A DNA stretch of 64,000 nt from Pseudomonas syringae CC1557 (lineage in GTDB: Bacteria; Pseudomonadota; Gammaproteobacteria; Pseudomonadales; Pseudomonadaceae), in the NCBI RefSeq assembly GCF_000452705.1, contig NZ_CP007014.1, positions 5,548,501 to 5,612,500 on the forward strand, written 5' to 3'. Below are positions 60,935-64,000 of this stretch, in pieces. The position numbers were made by a program, and so were the translations under genes. The notes below the pieces were generated by a model. It saw only the letters and a program-made list of their open reading frames with translations, did no database searches and was not told the DNA's origin. Position 1 is the stretch's first letter. Each line of letters opens with the position of its first letter.

Positions 60935-63835
60935 GTGATGACCCGCCACAGCAACGCACTGGGCCTGACCTGTGAGTACCGTTGGGAAACCATCGACGGC
61001 CAGCCGCGCGTTGTCGAGCACCAGACCAGCGATGGCGAGCATTTCCACTTCCGCTACGACCGCGAGGCGCGCACCACGTGGGTCACCGATGTACTGGGAC
61101 GCGAGCTGGAGATTCACTACAACAAGGACCACCGCGTTACCTCAAGCCGCGACTATGGAGGTGATCACTACGCCATCGAGCTGGACGACACCGGCAACAT
61201 GACCGGCCTGACCCTGCCCGACGGCAATAAATTGTTCTTCGAGTACGACGAGTTCGCCCGGCTGCTCAAGGAAACCGACCCGCTGGGGCGCAGCATTCGT
61301 TACCAGTATCACCACCTGACCACGCTGATCACCCAGGTCGATTACCCCGACGGCAGCATCTGGAAGGCCCGCTACGATTCCAAAGGCAACCTTGTCGCCG
61401 AAATCGACGCACTGGGACACAAGACCGAGTACCTCAACGGCGACGATGGCCTGCCCCACACCATCGTCGACCCGACGCTCAAGTCTAAATACCTGTGGTG
61501 GAATACCTTGGCGCAGGTCCAGCGCTTTCAGGACTGTTCGGGCAAAAGCACCTTTTACCGCTATGACGAGCGCCACCATCTGGTGGCCGTCACCGATGCC
61601 CTGAACAACACCACTACGCTGGAGCGCAAACCCGACGGCGAAGTGCTGCGCATCAATCATCCGGACGGCACTAGCGAAACCTTTACTTACAACGAACTGG
61701 GCCAAGTGCTGACCCACACCGACGGCAAGGGCCAGACCACCCAACTGCTGCGCAACGGCCGGGGCCTGCCCAAGTGGCGACAGGATGCCAAAGGGCAGAC
61801 CATCACCTACGAGTACGACAAGGCCATTCGCCTCGTCGCCCTGACCAACGAAAACAACGCCACCTACAACTTTTCCTACGACAACGCTGACCGTCTGATC
61901 GAAGAAAAACGCATCGACAACCTGACTCGCCGTTTCAGCTACAACCTTGGCGGGCACCTGACACAGGTCGAGGAAATCGGCTACGGCGAGAAAGGCGAAC
62001 AGCCACGGCGCAGCACCCATCTGGAGCGCGACCCGATAGGTCGCCTGTTGGCCAAACTAAACGACGACGCGCGTCAGGACTATGCCTACGACGACGGAGA
62101 CCGACTTCTGTCAATCGAGCGCAAACCGACGGACACCGGCAGAAAACTCGGCGTCGCCGCTGAAAAGATCGACTTCGCCTACGACCTGCTGGGCCGCCTC
62201 GTCAAAGAGACCACCCCGCAAGGCGCGCTGGCCTACGAGTACGATCCACTCAGCAACCTGACCACGCTGAGCCTTCCGACCGGCCAGCACCTGAACCACC
62301 TGTATTACGGCAGTGGTCACCTGCATCAGTTGAACCTCGATGGCCAACTGATCAGCGACATGGAACGCGATGACCTGCACCGCGAGATCTATCGCACCCA
62401 AGGCACGCTGACCAGTTGCTTCGGCTACGACAGCATGGGCCGCAAGGCCTGGCAGTACGCCACAACCCTGCCCGCTGAAAAGCTGTCGCAGATCCAGAAC
62501 CCGCTCATAAAGCCAGAGCGCTACGTCGAACACGCCTACAACCCGATCCATCGTCGTTACGAGTACGACCCGGCCGGCGAACTGAGTCGCACCCTCGACA
62601 AACTGCGCGGCGAAACCCGGTACGAGTACGAAGCCAACGGCCAGTTGCTGGCGCGCAACACCGGCCGCGTGGTCGACGGCGAAGAGTTCCGTTACGACGC
62701 CGCCGCCAACCGCCTCAACTTCAACACCAGCCGCTTTGATCACGTAAAAGACAACCGCCTGAAACAATGGGCGAACCAGGAATACAAATACGACGCCTGG
62801 GGCAACCTGATAGAGAAAACCGTCGGCATCGTGCGCTGGCAAACCTTCACCTACGACTGCGAAAACCGCCTGGTCAGAACCGAAACCATGGCCAACACAC
62901 AGGTGGAAAGCACCAGCAGCTATCAGTACGACAGTCTGGGTCGAAGAGTTGCCAAGCAGTCCGAGATCAAAGGCCACACCGACCACAAACGCTTCCTCTG
63001 GCAAGGCCTGCGGATGCTGCGTGAGGAAAGTCCGGGACAGAGTAGCCTGTATCTCTACGAGCCCGGCAGCTATGCGCCGCTGGCCCGTGTGGATCAGAAA
63101 GAAGGCGAGGTAGAGAACAAGGTTTACTACTTCCACACCGACCAGATCGGCACACCGCTGGAGATGACCGATGCTGAAGGGCAGATCGTCTGGCAGGCGA
63201 AGTACCGGGCGTGGGGGGCTGTTGAAAAGCTGGTGGTGAACGAGGTTGAGCAGAACCTGAGGTTTCAGGGGCAGTATTTTGATGTCGAGACGGGGCTGCA
63301 CTACAACACGTTTAGGTATTATGACCCGGAGATTGGGCGGTTTACTACGCAGGATCCGATTGGGTTGCTGGGTGGGCTTAATCTTTATCAATATGCTCCG
63401 AGTGCAATCGGCTGGATTGATCCGCAAGGTTTAGCTACGCTTTTTGAATTAGGTACCTATGGAGGACTTAACGGATCAACTCACATTGGAGATGGTTTGC
63501 AAGCGCACGAACTCCTCCGTCACGAATATCTCGTCCAGCAGAATCTCGCGGAGAAGAGTACTAGGCTTCCAGGAAATCCATCTATTGCGCTGGATCTAGA
63601 TCATCACACTAGAGGCCCAATGAAAGATACAAGAGGTATTGGTGGTGCTCATTGGCATGAGACGCAAATACGTGAGAGCCAAGGTTTGGGTAGGAATGAA
63701 TTTGCATCATCTGTAAAGCGTGAGCTAGACATCACATCAGGCGCGCTAAGGAAGAGTGGAGTTCCTAAGTCTAGAGTAAAAGAATTAAGAAGAATGGCCA
63801 AGAAATTTCATAGCAGTCTTAATGGGTGTGGGTGA
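60935..63835 (+). CDS. rhs: 5'-truncated Rhs protein with polymorphic C-terminal toxin
   Basis: A 966-residue Rhs protein beginning in mid-core (TRHSNALGLTCEYRWETIDGQ), with YD repeats throughout (YRYDERHHL, YEYDKAIRL, YAYDDGDRL). Full Rhs proteins are about 1,300-1,600 residues and start with PAAR or other delivery domains; these are missing. No good ribosome site precedes the GTG/ATG at 60935/60938. The core ends at RYYDPEIGRFTTQDPIGL (about residue 803-820). The toxin tip (about 840-966) contains DLDHHTRGPMKD and GGAHWHETQIRESQGLG, a His/Asp-rich pattern I cannot assign to a family with confidence. Expression and delivery are doubtful without the 5' end. Confidence 0.82.
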   Translation: MMTRHSNALGLTCEYRWETIDGQPRVVEHQTSDGEHFHFRYDREARTTWVTDVLGRELEIHYNKDHRVTSSRDYGGDHYAIELDDTGNMTGLTLPDGNKLFFEYDEFARLLKETDPLGRSIRYQYHHLTTLITQVDYPDGSIWKARYDSKGNLVAEIDALGHKTEYLNGDDGLPHTIVDPTLKSKYLWWNTLAQVQRFQDCSGKSTFYRYDERHHLVAVTDALNNTTTLERKPDGEVLRINHPDGTSETFTYNELGQVLTHTDGKGQTTQLLRNGRGLPKWRQDAKGQTITYEYDKAIRLVALTNENNATYNFSYDNADRLIEEKRIDNLTRRFSYNLGGHLTQVEEIGYGEKGEQPRRSTHLERDPIGRLLAKLNDDARQDYAYDDGDRLLSIERKPTDTGRKLGVAAEKIDFAYDLLGRLVKETTPQGALAYEYDPLSNLTTLSLPTGQHLNHLYYGSGHLHQLNLDGQLISDMERDDLHREIYRTQGTLTSCFGYDSMGRKAWQYATTLPAEKLSQIQNPLIKPERYVEHAYNPIHRRYEYDPAGELSRTLDKLRGETRYEYEANGQLLARNTGRVVDGEEFRYDAAANRLNFNTSRFDHVKDNRLKQWANQEYKYDAWGNLIEKTVGIVRWQTFTYDCENRLVRTETMANTQVESTSSYQYDSLGRRVAKQSEIKGHTDHKRFLWQGLRMLREESPGQSSLYLYEPGSYAPLARVDQKEGEVENKVYYFHTDQIGTPLEMTDAEGQIVWQAKYRAWGAVEKLVVNEVEQNLRFQGQYFDVETGLHYNTFRYYDPEIGRFTTQDPIGLLGGLNLYQYAPSAIGWIDPQGLATLFELGTYGGLNGSTHIGDGLQAHELLRHEYLVQQNLAEKSTRLPGNPSIALDLDHHTRGPMKDTRGIGGAHWHETQIRESQGLGRNEFASSVKRELDITSGALRKSGVPKSRVKELRRMAKKFHSSLNGCG
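62315..63366 (+). repeat. Direct repeat of Rhs core 3' end, copy 2
   Basis: Partner of 58661-59712. Scattered third-position differences and a few residue changes (for example Lys/Arg and Asp/Asn near residue 650) show the copies are not freshly identical. Confidence 0.95.
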
Positions 63836-63841
63836 TCAAAC

Positions 63842-64000
63842 ATGGTTCTTGTTAAAGAAATTATTTTATCGGACAACGTTGAGCATTCTAGCGTTATCAT
63901 AGGTGGCGGCTCAGCAAGGTTAAATGCTTGGCCGGCTAATCCCGACGGAAAAAGCCTTGTGTTAATTGCCACTATAGAGTGCGCTAACCTCAAAAAATAT
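63842..64000 (+). CDS. Candidate immunity protein for the second Rhs toxin (3' end outside window)
   Basis: Fifty-three codons are open to the window edge from an ATG 6 bases after the Rhs stop, with GGGTGA just upstream. The start (VLVKEIILSDN ... GGGSARLNAWPANPDGKSLV) resembles DUF1963/YwqG-like immunity proteins, which have a Gly-rich turn followed by WP and a hydrophobic strand. Too little is visible to be certain. Confidence 0.6.
   Translation, partial: MVLVKEIILSDNVEHSSVIIGGGSARLNAWPANPDGKSLVLIATIECANLKKY

Noticed and set aside
62111..63427. Long minus-strand open frame inside the Rhs core, repeated at 58676-59647
   Set aside because: Shadow of the conserved Rhs core; its duplication merely reflects the direct repeat.

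Overview
The window looks like a chromosomal segment of a fluorescent pseudomonad, most probably of the Pseudomonas syringae group. The grounds are high-GC coding in the core genes, the nudE/GMP-IMP nucleotidase and cysQ neighbourhood, GGA-rich RsmX-type RNAs behind GacA-like boxes, imperfect palindromic 'cggagcgt' repeats, and a complete type VI secretion system (T6SS) followed by several effector islands. Species and pathovar cannot be fixed from sequence reading alone.

Positions 1-9.7 kb are housekeeping and metabolic: the end of a DctD-type sigma-54 response regulator, a small thioesterase, cysQ and nudE (minus strand), a divergent HAD nucleotidase, a BON-LysM (kbp-like) protein, a LysR regulator, fdhD overlapping a YdeP/FdhF-type molybdopterin oxidoreductase, and a glycine-zipper protein. 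Positions 9.7-14.5 kb hold a RecQ-family helicase, a one-pass membrane protein, two tandem RsmX-like sRNA genes, an intact four-helix membrane protein, and next to it a paralogue interrupted by one in-frame TGA.

Positions 15.0-36.0 kb are a T6SS structural cluster on the plus strand: an unknown gene, then tssB-C-E-F-G-H(clpV)-J-K-L-M, tagF, a second short IcmF-like protein ending in an OmpA peptidoglycan-binding domain, hcp and tssA. Many of these genes overlap by 1-4 bases. Two small membrane proteins, a PAAR protein, a phospholipase D (Tle5-type) effector with two tandem Sel1-type lipoproteins (probable immunity), an unknown protein and a long VgrG with a C-terminal extension form the first effector island (36.2-45.6 kb). 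Two paralogous membrane proteins follow.

Positions 47.3-53.3 kb run on the minus strand. A toxin resembling Tse6-type NAD(P)-degrading effectors overlaps a Tsi6-like immunity gene. Behind it lie three members of a second small family (one frameshifted, one with a doubtful start codon), another Tsi6-like gene, a small unknown gene, an ADP-ribosylglycohydrolase, an HD-domain protein and a small unknown protein. A 660-base gene-free stretch separates this block from the next plus-strand island (54.0-64.0 kb): a second VgrG, an Eag-type (DUF1795) chaperone, a prePAAR-PAAR effector with an HNH-like C-terminus, a candidate immunity gene, and two Rhs modules that lack their N-termini. The Rhs modules share a direct repeat of about 1.05 kb and carry different C-terminal toxins, each followed by a different candidate immunity gene; the last is cut by the window edge.

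The overall picture is a T6SS machine with a growing and decaying collection of toxin/immunity modules. The GacA-RsmX system is a known regulator of such loci in pseudomonads, but a regulatory link here is inference.
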